Source: Caballeronia insecticola (GTDB lineage Bacteria > Pseudomonadota > Gammaproteobacteria > Burkholderiales > Burkholderiaceae). Taken from it: a stretch of DNA of 64,000 nucleotides. The stretch is taken from the NCBI RefSeq assembly GCF_000402035.1, contig NC_021289.1:124001-188000 (forward strand), in the 5' to 3' direction. A program made the translations under genes and the position numbers. Below are positions 25,646-34,174 of the stretch, one piece after another (positions within the stretch are counted from its first letter, which is position 1; every line of letters begins with the position of its first letter). The notes beneath the pieces are model-generated. The model was not told the origin of the DNA. It saw only the letters and a list, made by a program, of their open reading frames with translations, and searched no databases.

Positions 25646-26032
25646 TCACAACGCGGGACAGGACAGCACTTTCTGCTGCGGCAGGCTGCCCGGTCCCGTG
25701 TCCACTTTCGTGCCGCGCGGCGGCGTCGCCACGAGGCGCACGCTGTTCTCGCCGGCATTCGCGAGCACATATTGCTCGCCGCTTCCCTCCGGCTGCCAGT
25801 ACACGCGATATACGTCGCCGTCCTGATAGACGTGCAGCGCGCCATGCCGCACGTCGCCGCCGCGCCAAAAATTCACGCTTTCTCCCTCGCGCAACGCGAA
25901 CATTGCGCCTTGCCCGCCCGATGCGCTTTCAAGCGTGCCGCATGCGGCGTCGTCGGCGTGAGCGGGTGCGCATAACGCGAACGCGGTGAGCGCGGCGGCG
26001 CACAGGCCGATCGAAGCGTGTTTCATCGTCAT
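25646..26032 (-). CDS. Small exported protein, unknown
   Basis: This 128-aa protein has a clear Sec signal peptide (MKHASIGLCAAALTAFALCA, cleaved near APAHA-DD). The mature part has two to three cysteines (near DDAACGTL and QKVLSCPAL, possibly one disulfide) and a beta-rich middle (VNFWRGGDVRHGALHVYQDG). The start at 26032 is favoured by GAGGA 5 nt upstream; ATG 26026 is also possible. No domain family is recognised. It converges with tyrB with a 16-nt gap. Confidence 0.6.
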   Translation of the reverse strand: MTMKHASIGLCAAALTAFALCAPAHADDAACGTLESASGGQGAMFALREGESVNFWRGGDVRHGALHVYQDGDVYRVYWQPEGSGEQYVLANAGENSVRLVATPPRGTKVDTGPGSLPQQKVLSCPAL

Positions 26033-26164
26033 TCGATTCCTCATCGAGAAAATTGGCGCGTGCGCCGTGCCGCGTTGCTTGCAAGATCCGCGCCGCCGTT
26101 CTTTTGCGCGTGTGCTACTTTGAATGAAGCAAGGTCAATGAAGCAGCCGATCATGGAGGCCGAC

Positions 26165-26413
26165 ATGTCAGTGATTGCACCGGACGAAAGAGCGGATTTC
26201 CTCGCGATCCTTTCGCGCCATCGGCTCGATGAAGGCGATTTTTTCGTGCAGGAAGGCGGCGCATGCGATGTCGTCGACGACGTGTATCCGTTGCAGGGAC
26301 TCGTCACCATCACGCGGCGCTCGACGTTGAAGGAACGCGATTATCAAACCGGACACGGCACGCAGTGGCCCGTCGCGTTTGAAAAAGATCTGAACAAGGG
26401 CATGTTCGGCTGA
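26165..26413 (+). CDS. 82-aa hypothetical protein
   Basis: The start at 26165 (MSVIAPDERADFLAILSRHR) is set by GGAGG five nt upstream; ATGs at 26138 and 26150 are weaker. The protein is soluble, acidic at the N-terminus and ends DLNKGMFG. No signal peptide, membrane helix or known motif is visible. It is followed 67 nt later by another unknown small gene on the same strand, and the two may be cotranscribed. Confidence 0.55.
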   Translation: MSVIAPDERADFLAILSRHRLDEGDFFVQEGGACDVVDDVYPLQGLVTITRRSTLKERDYQTGHGTQWPVAFEKDLNKGMFG

Positions 26414-26480
26414 ACGAACGTGCCTCAGGAAGTGAATTCACGTAGTCATTTGTTACGCACTTTTCGACGCGGAGCAGGCG

Positions 26481-26804
26481 ATGAGACCGACCGAATTCAA
26501 AGCGTTCAAGGCGCATGTCGCGATGCTGCTGCGCGATCTTCCGCACGGCATGACCGCTGATCTGACCGATGTGGCCGTCGCGTACTGGAACGGCAAGCAG
26601 GTGGTCGGCGCCTATCTGCGCGACAACGGCCGCATCGACGAAGATTTCGATTTCGACGAGAACGCGTGGGGCAACTGGCGCGAGGAATTTCTCGTCTGGC
26701 TCGATGCCCCGCGTTTCTCCGAACGCGCCGATCTGAAGGCGGCGTTCGTGGCCGGCGCGCTGCCCTCGAATCAGTGCGGCGGACTCTGGCCGCGACACGT
26801 CTGA
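26481..26804 (+). CDS. 107-aa hypothetical acidic protein
   Basis: This is a soluble, acidic protein (MRPTEFKAFKAHVAML ...; GRIDEDFDFDENAWGNW). No domain is recognised. A CDS is supported by an upstream GGAGCAGG-like site and by codon use. The last two residues and the stop (His-Val-TGA) form the first unit of a 9-bp tandem repeat, so duplicated stop codons follow. Confidence 0.6.
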   Translation: MRPTEFKAFKAHVAMLLRDLPHGMTADLTDVAVAYWNGKQVVGAYLRDNGRIDEDFDFDENAWGNWREEFLVWLDAPRFSERADLKAAFVAGALPSNQCGGLWPRHV

Positions 26805-26831
26805 CACGTCTGACGCGTCTGACACGTACGA
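26796..26831 (+). repeat. 9-bp tandem repeat carrying a stop codon (4 imperfect copies)
   Basis: The units are CACGTCTGA, CACGTCTGA, CGCGTCTGA and CACGTACGA. The first contains the stop of the 107-aa gene; the next two repeat an in-frame TGA. Confidence 0.92.
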
Positions 26832-26999
26832 TTCGCGTGCCTGTTGCCGCGATCTTCGCAAGTCGTCTGTAAAGCCGCCCCGCGCGCGTCTTTTCCCGCC
26901 GTAACGGCACGTTGCTTGCTCCACTCGACGACGCGACTGCGTCCGAACCACGACCGCTTGCGATCGTGTTCCGCCTTTCATCGTCACGGAGGTTTCAGC

Positions 27000-29513
27000 A
27001 TGGCTGGCAACGGAAGACTTCATCCGCTCACGTTCTTCACGGCCATTGCGTTCATCGTCATAGGCGCGCTGCTCGCGGCCGGCGGTGCGTATCTCATCGC
27101 GCTGAAAGGGTCGTGGTACTACGCGATCACGGGTGCGGCCATCGTTCTGACGGGGCTTCTGCTGCTGATCCGGCGCCGCTCCGCGCTGCTGCTCTTCGCG
27201 CTCGTGCTGTTCGGCTCGACAATCTGGGCCGTTGTCGAAGTTCGTTTCGATTTCTGGCAACTGATGCCGCGCCTGTGGATCTGGGTGCTGCTCGCGCTGT
27301 GGCTGCTGATTCCGTTCGTGCATCGTGGCGCGATGCACGGTCCGCCCGCCAATCCTCGCGCCGCGCGCACGCCGCTTGCCGCCGCGATCGTGCTGGCGCT
27401 TTTGCTCGGCGTCGGCACGTTTTTCCACGATCCGCACGATCGGCCAGGCCGCATCGACGTGGAGGCCGCCGCCGACGCCAATCAGCCCGATACCAACGCG
27501 GGCACTGGCCGCGCGCCCGGCGACTGGATCGACTACGGCGGTTCTCCGCTCGCACAGCGTTACGCGCCGCTCGCGCAGATCACGCCGCAAAACGCGTCGC
27601 AACTGAAAGTGGCGTGGACGTATCGCACCGGAGACATGCCCGGCCCCGGCGATCCCACCGAGACCACCGACGAAAACACGCCGATCAAGGTCGGCGACAC
27701 GATCTTCCTGTGCACGCCGCACAGCAAGGTGATCGCGCTCGACGCCACGAGCGGCAAGGAAAAGTGGCGTTTCGATCCGCAGATCCAAAGCCCGATCGGT
27801 TTCAAGCACTGGGAGCACATGACTTGCCGGGGCGTCGCTTATTACGATCCGGCGATGCACGCGGCCGCCGCCGTGTCCGCGCCTGCCGAAGCGAGCGCGC
27901 AGCCCGCTTCCGACACTGCGGTGACGGCGGATCAGGCTTCGGCGGCATCAGCGTCGGTACCGGCAGCGCCGCCCGCGCCCGTGCAAACGCCCGCGCAAAC
28001 CACGGCGCTGGCCGAATGCCCGCGCCGCCTGTTTCTCCCGACCGCCGACGCCCGCCTGATCGCGCTCGACGCCGACACCGGCAAGCCCTGCGCGAGCTTC
28101 GGCAAGAACGGCGCGATCGATCTGCGCGCGAACATCGGCCCGTTCACGCCGGGCGGCTATTACTCGACGTCGCCGCCGGCGGTGTTCGGCAAGCTCGTGA
28201 TCGTCGGCGGCCACGTGACCGACAACGAGTCGAACAACGAGCCGTCGGGCGTGATCCGCGCGTTCGACGTCAACGACGGCCATCTCGTATGGAACTGGGA
28301 TTCGGGCAATCCGGACGCCACCGCGCCGATCGCGCCGGGCGGTACCTACGTGCGCAATTCGCCGAACATGTGGTCGATGTTCAGCGTCGATGAGAAGCGC
28401 GGCATCATCTATCTGCCGATGGGCAATCAGACGCCCGATCAATGGGGCGGCCAGCGCACGCAGCAAGCGGAGAAGTTCGCGGCGGGTCTGGTCGCGCTCG
28501 ATGCCGCGACCGGCAAGCTGCGCTGGAATTACCAGTTCACGCACCACGATCTGTGGGATATGGACGTTGGCGGCCAGCCGACGCTCGTCGATCTGCAGAC
28601 GGCGCAGGGCACGCAGCCGGCGGTGATCGCATCGACTAAACAGGGCAGCATCTACGTGCTCAATCGCGAAACCGGCCAGCCGATCGTGCCGATTAACGAG
28701 ATGCCGGTGCCGCAGGGCGCGGCGAAGGGCGATCGCACGTCGCCGACGCAGGCCGTCTCCGCGCTTAACTTCAACCCGCCGCGCGTAACGGAAGCCGACA
28801 TGTGGGGCACGACGCCGTTCGATCAACTTTGGTGCCGCGTCAAGTTCCGAAGTCTGCGCTATGACGGGCCGTTCACGCCGCCGTCGGAGCAGGGCACGCT
28901 GGTGTTTCCCGGCAATTTCGGCGTGTTCGACTGGGGCGGCATTTCGGTCGATCCGGTGCGCCAGATTTTGATCGCGAATCCGGATTACATGGCGTTCACG
29001 TCGAAGCTGATTCCGCGCGAAAAGCTGCAGGAAGGCGCTACGAGCACTAGTGAGACGAGCGGCATCAAGCAGGCGCGCGGCACGCCGTATGCGTATGAAA
29101 TCAGCGCGTTTCTCTCACCGCTCGGGATTCCGTGTCAGGCGCCGCCGTGGGGTTATATGGCGGGCGTCGATCTGCGCACGAACAAGATTGCGTGGATGCA
29201 CAAGAACGGCACCATTGTCGATAGCGCGCCGCTGCCGATCCCGATGCCGCTCGGCGTGCCGAGTCTGGGCGGGACGATGGTGACGGCCGGCGGCGTCGCG
29301 TTCCTGACGGGCACGCTCGACCAGTACGTGCGCGCCTATGACGTGCACGACGGCAGAAAGCTGTGGGAAGCGCGCTTGCCGGCAGGCGGCCAGGCCACGC
29401 CGATGAGCTACGCGGATGCCAGCGGCAAGCAGTATTTGCTCGTGACCGCAGGCGGGCACGGCTCACTGGGCACGAAGGCGGGGGATTACGTCATCGCGTA
29501 CACGTTGCAGTGA
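27000..29513 (+). CDS. gcd: PQQ-dependent membrane glucose dehydrogenase
   Basis: This 837-aa quinoprotein oxidises D-glucose (and other aldoses) to gluconolactone in the periplasm and passes electrons to ubiquinone. Five N-terminal membrane helices (residues 8-150) are followed by an eight-bladed PQQ propeller: WIDYGGSPLAQRYAPLAQIT, GGHVTDNESNNEPSGVIRAF, TWNYQ-like WNYQFTHHDLWDMDVGGQP, GVPSLGGTMVTAGGVAFLTG. An Ala/Pro-rich insert of about 46 residues (289-334) interrupts the early propeller. ATG 27000 has CGGAGG 8 nt upstream. Oxidation of glucose is a common basis of phosphate solubilisation in this group. Confidence 0.92.
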   Translation: MAGNGRLHPLTFFTAIAFIVIGALLAAGGAYLIALKGSWYYAITGAAIVLTGLLLLIRRRSALLLFALVLFGSTIWAVVEVRFDFWQLMPRLWIWVLLALWLLIPFVHRGAMHGPPANPRAARTPLAAAIVLALLLGVGTFFHDPHDRPGRIDVEAAADANQPDTNAGTGRAPGDWIDYGGSPLAQRYAPLAQITPQNASQLKVAWTYRTGDMPGPGDPTETTDENTPIKVGDTIFLCTPHSKVIALDATSGKEKWRFDPQIQSPIGFKHWEHMTCRGVAYYDPAMHAAAAVSAPAEASAQPASDTAVTADQASAASASVPAAPPAPVQTPAQTTALAECPRRLFLPTADARLIALDADTGKPCASFGKNGAIDLRANIGPFTPGGYYSTSPPAVFGKLVIVGGHVTDNESNNEPSGVIRAFDVNDGHLVWNWDSGNPDATAPIAPGGTYVRNSPNMWSMFSVDEKRGIIYLPMGNQTPDQWGGQRTQQAEKFAAGLVALDAATGKLRWNYQFTHHDLWDMDVGGQPTLVDLQTAQGTQPAVIASTKQGSIYVLNRETGQPIVPINEMPVPQGAAKGDRTSPTQAVSALNFNPPRVTEADMWGTTPFDQLWCRVKFRSLRYDGPFTPPSEQGTLVFPGNFGVFDWGGISVDPVRQILIANPDYMAFTSKLIPREKLQEGATSTSETSGIKQARGTPYAYEISAFLSPLGIPCQAPPWGYMAGVDLRTNKIAWMHKNGTIVDSAPLPIPMPLGVPSLGGTMVTAGGVAFLTGTLDQYVRAYDVHDGRKLWEARLPAGGQATPMSYADASGKQYLLVTAGGHGSLGTKAGDYVIAYTLQ

Positions 29514-29532
29514 GGTTGCGATGACGCGGTGT

Positions 29533-29560
29533 TGCGCGCGGGGAATGTTTCCCGCGCGCA
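29533..29560. terminator. Strong hairpin between gcd and a small ORF
   Basis: TGCGCGCGGG (29533-29542) pairs with CCCGCGCGCA (29551-29560), and AA/TT can extend the stem towards the loop. No U-tract follows on either strand. It lies between two convergent genes and could stop transcription from both sides. Confidence 0.55.
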
Positions 29561-29564
29561 GACG

Positions 29565-29702
29565 TTACATCGCTCGACGATACGCTTCGGCCATCAGCGC
29601 GCTGACTTTGGCGCGGGCTTTGAGGGCGTCGCGCACGGCGCTGCGCACTTTGGCGGCGATGAGCGAAACGAGAGCGATAGGGGTAGCGGCGATGATTCCC
29701 AT
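29565..29702 (-). CDS. 45-aa small protein with hydrophobic N-terminus
   Basis: ATG 29702 to TAA 29565, with GGAG 6 nt before the start. The sequence begins MGIIAATPIALVSLIAAKVR (one hydrophobic helix, residues 2-17) and continues as an amphipathic, strongly basic helix (VRDALKARAKVSALMAEAYR). The charge pattern resembles small inner-membrane peripheral proteins or type I toxin peptides, but no family is identified and no antisense RNA can be proved. An A/T-rich upstream region would serve as promoter. Confidence 0.5.
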   Translation of the reverse strand: MGIIAATPIALVSLIAAKVRSAVRDALKARAKVSALMAEAYRRAM

Positions 29703-29859
29703 GGTGAACTCCGGCTTAAGGGTAACTATCTAGGTAATAACCCTAGGTTAGCACAGGTGACGCGTTGCAACAAATTTCTTTCGGGAAATTAAGCATTTAG
29801 GGTGCGGCATGGCGTCCGCCGCGCGCCCGACTTGCCTTCTCCGGAAAGGGAGAATGCCG
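29703..29859. promoter_or_regulatory. A/T-rich divergent promoter region
   Basis: This holds the promoters for the 45-aa gene and the PQQ-repeat lipoprotein. A 6-bp hairpin AATTTC-tttcgg-GAAATT lies at 29773-29790, about 70 nt before the lipoprotein start. Nothing else distinctive is seen. Confidence 0.4.
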
Positions 29860-31719
29860 ATGAAAACGCATTTCTCGGGAATGACCGCGGGATTTGGAGT
29901 CGCGATGGCCGCGGCGGTCATCGTCGCGTGCAGCGGCGGCGGCGGGGGATCGGGCGGCGAGTCCGCTTCCACGGCGCCGGGTGCCACCGCGCCGGGCGGC
30001 GTCGCGCCTGCGGGGGCGTCGAGTCCGTCGGCGGCGTCGTCGGGTGGAGCGGCGAGTGCGCCCGCCGGTGCAAGCTCGGGTACGTCCGGTATGTCGGGTA
30101 CGTCGGGCACATCGGGCACATCGGGGAGCGGAAGTTCGAGCGGCAGCGGCACCGGCGGTGCTTCCGGCAGCGGTTCCGCTTCCGGCGGCGTCACCACGCC
30201 GATCGGCAATCCGATGGACGTCGCCACCTATCACAACGACATCGGCCGCACGGGCCAGCAACTCGCCGAAACCATCCTCACGCCCGCGAACGTGAATGCC
30301 AGCACCTTCGGCAAGCTCGCGGTCTTTTCCGTCGATGGCGCCGTTGACGCCGAGCCGCTCTTTCTCGCGGGCGTGTCGATCGCGGGCGGCACGCACAACG
30401 TGCTTTACGTCGCCACCGAAAACGCCAGCGTCTATGCCCTCGACGCCGACAGCGGCGCCGTGCTCTGGAAGACCACGACGCTCGGCAGCGGCGAAACACC
30501 CAGCGACGACCACGGCTGCCCGCAAATCACGCCGACCATCGGCGTCACGGCGACGCCGGTCATCGACCGTTCGCGCGGGCCGCATGGCGCGATGTACGTC
30601 GTCGGCATGTCGAAGGACGGCGCGGGCCGCTATCACCAGCGCATCCACGCGCTCGATATCACCACAGGCGCCGAGCTTTTCAACGGTCCCACGGAAATCA
30701 CCGCGACATATCCCGGCACCGGCTCAGGCAGCCAGAACGGCACGCTCACGTTCGACCCCGGCCAGTACGCCGAGCGCGCGTCGCTTTTGCTGCTCGGCGG
30801 CACGGTCTATACCGCGTGGACGTCGCACTGCGACATCCTGCCGTACACCGGCTGGGTGATCGGCTACAACGCGAACACGCTGCAGCAGGCGAGCGTGCTG
30901 AACGTGACGCCCAACGGGCAAATGGGCGCGATCTGGATGAGCGGCGCGGGCCTCGCTTCCGACGGCGCGTCGATCTATTTCCTCGACGCGAACGGCACCT
31001 TCGACGCCACCCTCAACGCGCAGGACATGCCGATCCACGGCAATTTCGGCAACGGCTTCCTGAAGCTCGGCACGTCGCCGACGCTTTCCGTGACGGACTA
31101 TTTCCAGCCGTCGAACACGGTGCAGGAGTCGAACGCCGACGAAGACTTGGGCTCCGGCGGCGCGCTCGTGCTGCCCGATCTCGCCGATGCGAGCGGCACG
31201 GTTCGTCATCTCGCGCTCGGCGCGGGCAAGAACTCGACGATCTATATCGTCAACCGCGATTCGATGGGCAAGTTCGATTCGAACGCCGATCACATCTATC
31301 AGGAGCTTGTCGGGCAGATTCGCGGGCCGATGTTCGCCGCGCCCGCGTACTTCAACAAGACGGTGTATTTCGGCTCGATCGGCGACAGCATCAAGGCATT
31401 CACGATCACCAACGCCGCGCTGTCCGCCACGCCGACCAGCCAGACGGCGAACACGTTCGGTTCGCCCGGCGCGACGCCCAGCATTTCCGCCAACGGCACC
31501 GCGAACGGCGTGCTGTGGGCGGCGGAAAACGGCACGATCGCCGGTCTGCGCGCCTACGATGCGACCAACCTCGGGCGCCAGCTCTACAACAGCGGCGACA
31601 CCGGCGGGCGCGACCAGTTCGGCCAGGGCAACAAGTTCATTACGCCGATGATCGCGAACGGCAAGGTGTATGTCGGCACGAAGAACGGTGTCGGCGTGTT
31701 CGGGTTGCTGCCGAAATAG
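29860..31719 (+). CDS. Lipoprotein with PQQ-like beta-propeller repeats
   Basis: This 619-aa protein has a lipoprotein signal (AAAVIVAC, Cys at about residue 25), then a Gly/Ser/Ala/Thr-rich linker of about 90 residues and a beta-propeller with PQQ-like repeats (LYVATENASVYALDADSGAV; RIHALDITTGAELF; GVLWAAENGTIAGLRAYDAT). It should be anchored in the outer or inner membrane facing the periplasm. Catalytic PQQ/metal residues are not obvious, so a scaffold or binding role is possible. GGGAG at 7-nt spacing sets ATG 29860. The linker includes a 9-bp tandem repeat. Confidence 0.75.
   Translation: MKTHFSGMTAGFGVAMAAAVIVACSGGGGGSGGESASTAPGATAPGGVAPAGASSPSAASSGGAASAPAGASSGTSGMSGTSGTSGTSGSGSSSGSGTGGASGSGSASGGVTTPIGNPMDVATYHNDIGRTGQQLAETILTPANVNASTFGKLAVFSVDGAVDAEPLFLAGVSIAGGTHNVLYVATENASVYALDADSGAVLWKTTTLGSGETPSDDHGCPQITPTIGVTATPVIDRSRGPHGAMYVVGMSKDGAGRYHQRIHALDITTGAELFNGPTEITATYPGTGSGSQNGTLTFDPGQYAERASLLLLGGTVYTAWTSHCDILPYTGWVIGYNANTLQQASVLNVTPNGQMGAIWMSGAGLASDGASIYFLDANGTFDATLNAQDMPIHGNFGNGFLKLGTSPTLSVTDYFQPSNTVQESNADEDLGSGGALVLPDLADASGTVRHLALGAGKNSTIYIVNRDSMGKFDSNADHIYQELVGQIRGPMFAAPAYFNKTVYFGSIGDSIKAFTITNAALSATPTSQTANTFGSPGATPSISANGTANGVLWAAENGTIAGLRAYDATNLGRQLYNSGDTGGRDQFGQGNKFITPMIANGKVYVGTKNGVGVFGLLPK
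30076..30129 (+). repeat. In-frame 9-bp minisatellite in the lipoprotein linker (6 units)
   Basis: Six adjacent units are built on TCGGGTACG/TCGGGCACA, encoding Ser-Gly-Thr/Met/Ser triplets. Copy-number change would alter linker length without a frameshift. Confidence 0.85.
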
Positions 31720-31802
31720 TCTCCGGCGCGGGCCGGGATGCGTTATATTTCAAAGTATACAGCGCATGATTCTGCGCTTTCGATATTCCGGCCCCCCGCA
31801 AT

Positions 31803-32270
31803 ATGCTGACGCGCACCCGAACACTTTCTCCCGATTCCGCCGGCAGCGGTTACGGCGCGACTATCGTCGTCGTGAAGGCGGCGCGCGATCTCGTCGATGC
31901 GCATCGGCGGTTGCATGGCAGCGTGCTGCGTTTTCTCTCCCGGTTCGACGATGCAGGCCGCGCCGTCCGCGAAAGGCCGCAGCCGCTGGAAACGCTCGTC
32001 GGGCAACTGGAGAAGAAGGCGCGTGCGGCGGGCTTCGCGCGCATGCGCGAGCTGAGCGCGACCGTGCAGGCGGCACGCGAGGCGGCGCGGCAGCGTGAAT
32101 GGCTCTTCGCCGATTCGTTCGGCACCGACGCGCCCGCGCTGCAAGAGGCGGCGCGCGCGCTGGAGCGTCTGGATGCGACGCTCGTCGGGCTATGCGTCGA
32201 ACACGTATTGCAGACGACCGCGCCGCGAGCCGCGAAAAGCCGCGCGCGCCGGACCCGGCAAGACAACTAA
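31803..32270 (+). CDS. 155-aa hypothetical helical protein
   Basis: This soluble protein is basic at the C-terminus (RAAKSRARRTRQDN) and has a long helical, Arg/Ala/Glu-rich middle (LETLVGQLEKKARAAGFARM, ELSATVQAAREAARQREW) that may form a coiled coil. No signal peptide or known domain is visible. The ATG at 31803 lacks a strong ribosome site. It converges with the SnoaL-like gene, overlapping 4 nt. No function is assigned. Confidence 0.5.
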   Translation: MLTRTRTLSPDSAGSGYGATIVVVKAARDLVDAHRRLHGSVLRFLSRFDDAGRAVRERPQPLETLVGQLEKKARAAGFARMRELSATVQAAREAARQREWLFADSFGTDAPALQEAARALERLDATLVGLCVEHVLQTTAPRAAKSRARRTRQDN

Positions 32271-32713
32271 GCCGGCGGATTTACGCCGGGCGGCACGGCG
32301 TCGAGTTGGCGGAACACGCTCAGCCAGTCTTCGAGATGCCAGGTCTTCGATACGCGGCCGTCGCGCACTTCGTGGAACGAGTGAATCGCGAAGCGGATGG
32401 CCTTCTTCGTCGCGGCGATGCCCATCAACGGGCCGGATTGCGTCCCGCTCACTTCGGCGCGCACGCCGACGCGATGATCCTGAATCAGCATGTCCAGAAT
32501 TTCGATGCGCATGTCCGGCAGCGCGCTGGCCAGGTCGGCGAAGATGGGGATCATCTGGTCCGGGCCGGACGCTTGTCCGGGCGGCTCGGGGAGATATTCC
32601 CAGTCGGGCGTGACGGCTTCGCGCAACAGCGCGACGTCCTTGCCCGAAAACGCGCGATAGAGCCGCTCGACCGCTTCGCGCGCGGCTGCCTGAGTGAGCT
32701 GATCTGCCTGCAT
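32267..32713 (-). CDS. SnoaL-like polyketide-cyclase/NTF2-fold protein
   Basis: This 148-aa protein has the SnoaL pattern: an N-terminal helix (AREAVERLYRAFSGKDVALL), PDWEYLPEPPGQASGPDQM, and a C-terminal strand pair ending in GRVSKTWHLEDWLSVFRQL. Members include ester cyclases, isomerases and binding proteins. The conserved His/Asp in HLEDW is present. It is a single gene, and no natural-product cluster is nearby, so an unspecified small-molecule role is most likely. Confidence 0.75.
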   Translation of the reverse strand: MQADQLTQAAAREAVERLYRAFSGKDVALLREAVTPDWEYLPEPPGQASGPDQMIPIFADLASALPDMRIEILDMLIQDHRVGVRAEVSGTQSGPLMGIAATKKAIRFAIHSFHEVRDGRVSKTWHLEDWLSVFRQLDAVPPGVNPPA

Positions 32714-32831
32714 GGTGCCTCCGTCATGGTGCTGTCTGCATGAGCCGGGAACTGCGGCATAACGCGCTCACTGTACCGCAATCGACGCGAACCACGCCGG
32801 AACGGTCGATAAGTCATGTTAAGCTCACGTT

Positions 32832-32960
32832 TCTTCGCTGGGGAGTAGCCGGCTTTTCCGCAATGGAAAAGCGCCCATGTCAACACGCTCGGTCGGTCAG
32901 ACCGTGGCATGGGTAGCCATAACAAGGTTGGCAAGACCATCGACACAACTCGCGACCGGT
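32832..32960 (+). ncRNA. yybP-ykoY manganese riboswitch
   Basis: The leader of mntP has the class signature: GGGGAGUAGCC-type core at 32840-32850, then a GC hairpin (CTTTTCC/GGAAAAG), the conserved CATGTCAACAC segment at 32876-32886, a GGTC/GACC hairpin and GTGGCATGG. These are the elements seen in E. coli mntP and other Mn2+-sensing yybP-ykoY aptamers. Limits are approximate. Mn2+ binding should raise MntP expression. A downstream stem, GGTCGGGC (32958-32965) with GCCCGACC (32988-32995), ends 13 nt before the mntP ATG and is a likely expression platform. Confidence 0.85.
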
Positions 32961-33008
32961 CGGGCGCGCGTTCTGTCGTTCCATCTTGCCCGACCAGAGC
33001 CCTACTCG

Positions 33009-33578
33009 ATGAACCTCGCTTCCACCATTTTTCTGGCGTTCGCCATGTCCACCGATGCCTTCGCCGCCGCTGTCGGCAAGGGCGCAACCCTGCACAAGCC
33101 GCGCATCCGCGAGGCGCTGAAGACCGGCGTGATCTTCGGCGTGATCGAAGCGCTGACGCCGCTCGTCGGCTGGGCGCTCGGACGGGCCGCCGCGCAATAC
33201 GTCACGGCGTGGGATCACTGGATCGCGTTCGGCCTGCTGTTCCTGCTCGGCGCGCGCATGATTCGCGAGGGCCTGAGCAATCCGGGCCACGAAGAAGAAA
33301 AGCCCAATTCCCACTCGTTCTGGGTGCTCGCGCTGACGGGCTTCGCCACCAGCATCGACGCGATGGCGGTCGGCGCGGGCCTCGCCTTCATCGACGTCGA
33401 TATCTTCTCGACGGCGGCGACCATCGGCTTCGCGACCATGCTGATGGTGACCATCGGCGTGATGGTGGGACGCGTGGTCGGCGCGACGATCGGCAAGCGG
33501 GCGGAGATTGTCGGCGGGCTGATTCTGATTGGCGTGGGCAGCGTCATTTTGGCCGAGCATCTCGGCTATCTGAGTTAA
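33009..33578 (+). CDS. mntP: Manganese efflux pump MntP
   Basis: This 189-aa, six-helix exporter, usual length about 188, has the paired acidic motifs of the family ([14 protein letters not shown] near the N-terminus and [12 protein letters not shown] in the second half). It extrudes Mn2+ across the inner membrane. ATG 33009 is the family start; the frame is open further upstream but runs through the riboswitch. Control by the yybP-ykoY leader fits its role. A manganese catalase lies 3 kb downstream. Confidence 0.92.
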   Translation: MNLASTIFLAFAMSTDAFAAAVGKGATLHKPRIREALKTGVIFGVIEALTPLVGWALGRAAAQYVTAWDHWIAFGLLFLLGARMIREGLSNPGHEEEKPNSHSFWVLALTGFATSIDAMAVGAGLAFIDVDIFSTAATIGFATMLMVTIGVMVGRVVGATIGKRAEIVGGLILIGVGSVILAEHLGYLS

Positions 33579-33999
33579 GTCGATGTGACTTGCCGCCGCG
33601 CGGCATGAACGCGGCCAGCGCGGCGGCGACGATGAACAGCGCGGGCACATCGCCGAGCAAATGCCCCAGATGCTCCCGATGCCCGTCGCCGCCGAACGAC
33701 TGCACGGCCATGATGGCGGCGTGCACGATGCTCGACCACACCGTGAACCAGATCAGGCTCAGATGCCTGAGCGGATCGCGCGACGCGATCAGCAGAAACA
33801 CGCCGAGCGTCGCGTAGATGCCGACGATCATCAGCGCATATTCCGAGAGGCCCGCGTGACTATCGTGGCTGAGGTGGCCTGTCTCCCAGGCCCATCCCGC
33901 GGGCCAAAAGAGCATCAGCGGATAGAGGCCGAATAGCGCGATCAACCCTACGATCACGAGCACGATGCGCAGGCAGGCGAGACGGCGGACGTCGTCCAT
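33544..33999 (-). CDS. Four-TM membrane protein (DUF6632-like)
   Basis: This 151-aa protein has four hydrophobic helices ([71 protein letters not shown]). His-rich loops ([20 protein letters not shown]) might bind metal. Start 33999 has AAGGAG at 6-nt spacing. Its last 35 nt overlap the 3' end of mntP in convergent orientation. Function is unknown; assignment to the DUF is from memory of the pattern. Confidence 0.7.
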   Translation of the reverse strand: MDDVRRLACLRIVLVIVGLIALFGLYPLMLFWPAGWAWETGHLSHDSHAGLSEYALMIVGIYATLGVFLLIASRDPLRHLSLIWFTVWSSIVHAAIMAVQSFGGDGHREHLGHLLGDVPALFIVAAALAAFMPRGGKSHRLNSDSRDARPK

Positions 34000-34073
34000 G
34001 GCGGGCTCCTTCGCGTGATTCCGTATGAGCCAGACGATACCGCGCTACCCGCCGCTGCGGCCGGGAAAAATGA

Positions 34074-34127
34074 AACAGGCAATATCACCAAAATATCGGA
34101 AAAATACATTAACAAACACTGCCTGTT
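34074..34127. promoter_or_regulatory. Inverted repeat around the alr promoter
   Basis: AACAGGCA (34074-34081) and TGCCTGTT (34120-34127) are perfect 8-bp arms separated by 38 bp of A/T-rich sequence, 47 bp before the alanine racemase ATG. The central DNA includes a plausible -10 (TACATT). A repressor bridging the arms is possible; none is identified. Confidence 0.4.
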
Positions 34128-34174
34128 GGCCGATACGATTCACGATTCCACTGTAACTTCCCGAAAATCCAGCC

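Noticed and set aside
29533..29560. Canonical rho-independent terminator of gcd
   Set aside because: The stem is strong but no U-run follows on either strand, so it is listed only as a terminator-like hairpin.
32877..33008. Possible longer MntP start (MSTRSVG...)
   Set aside because: These codons run through the riboswitch core; the family N-terminus begins at 33009.
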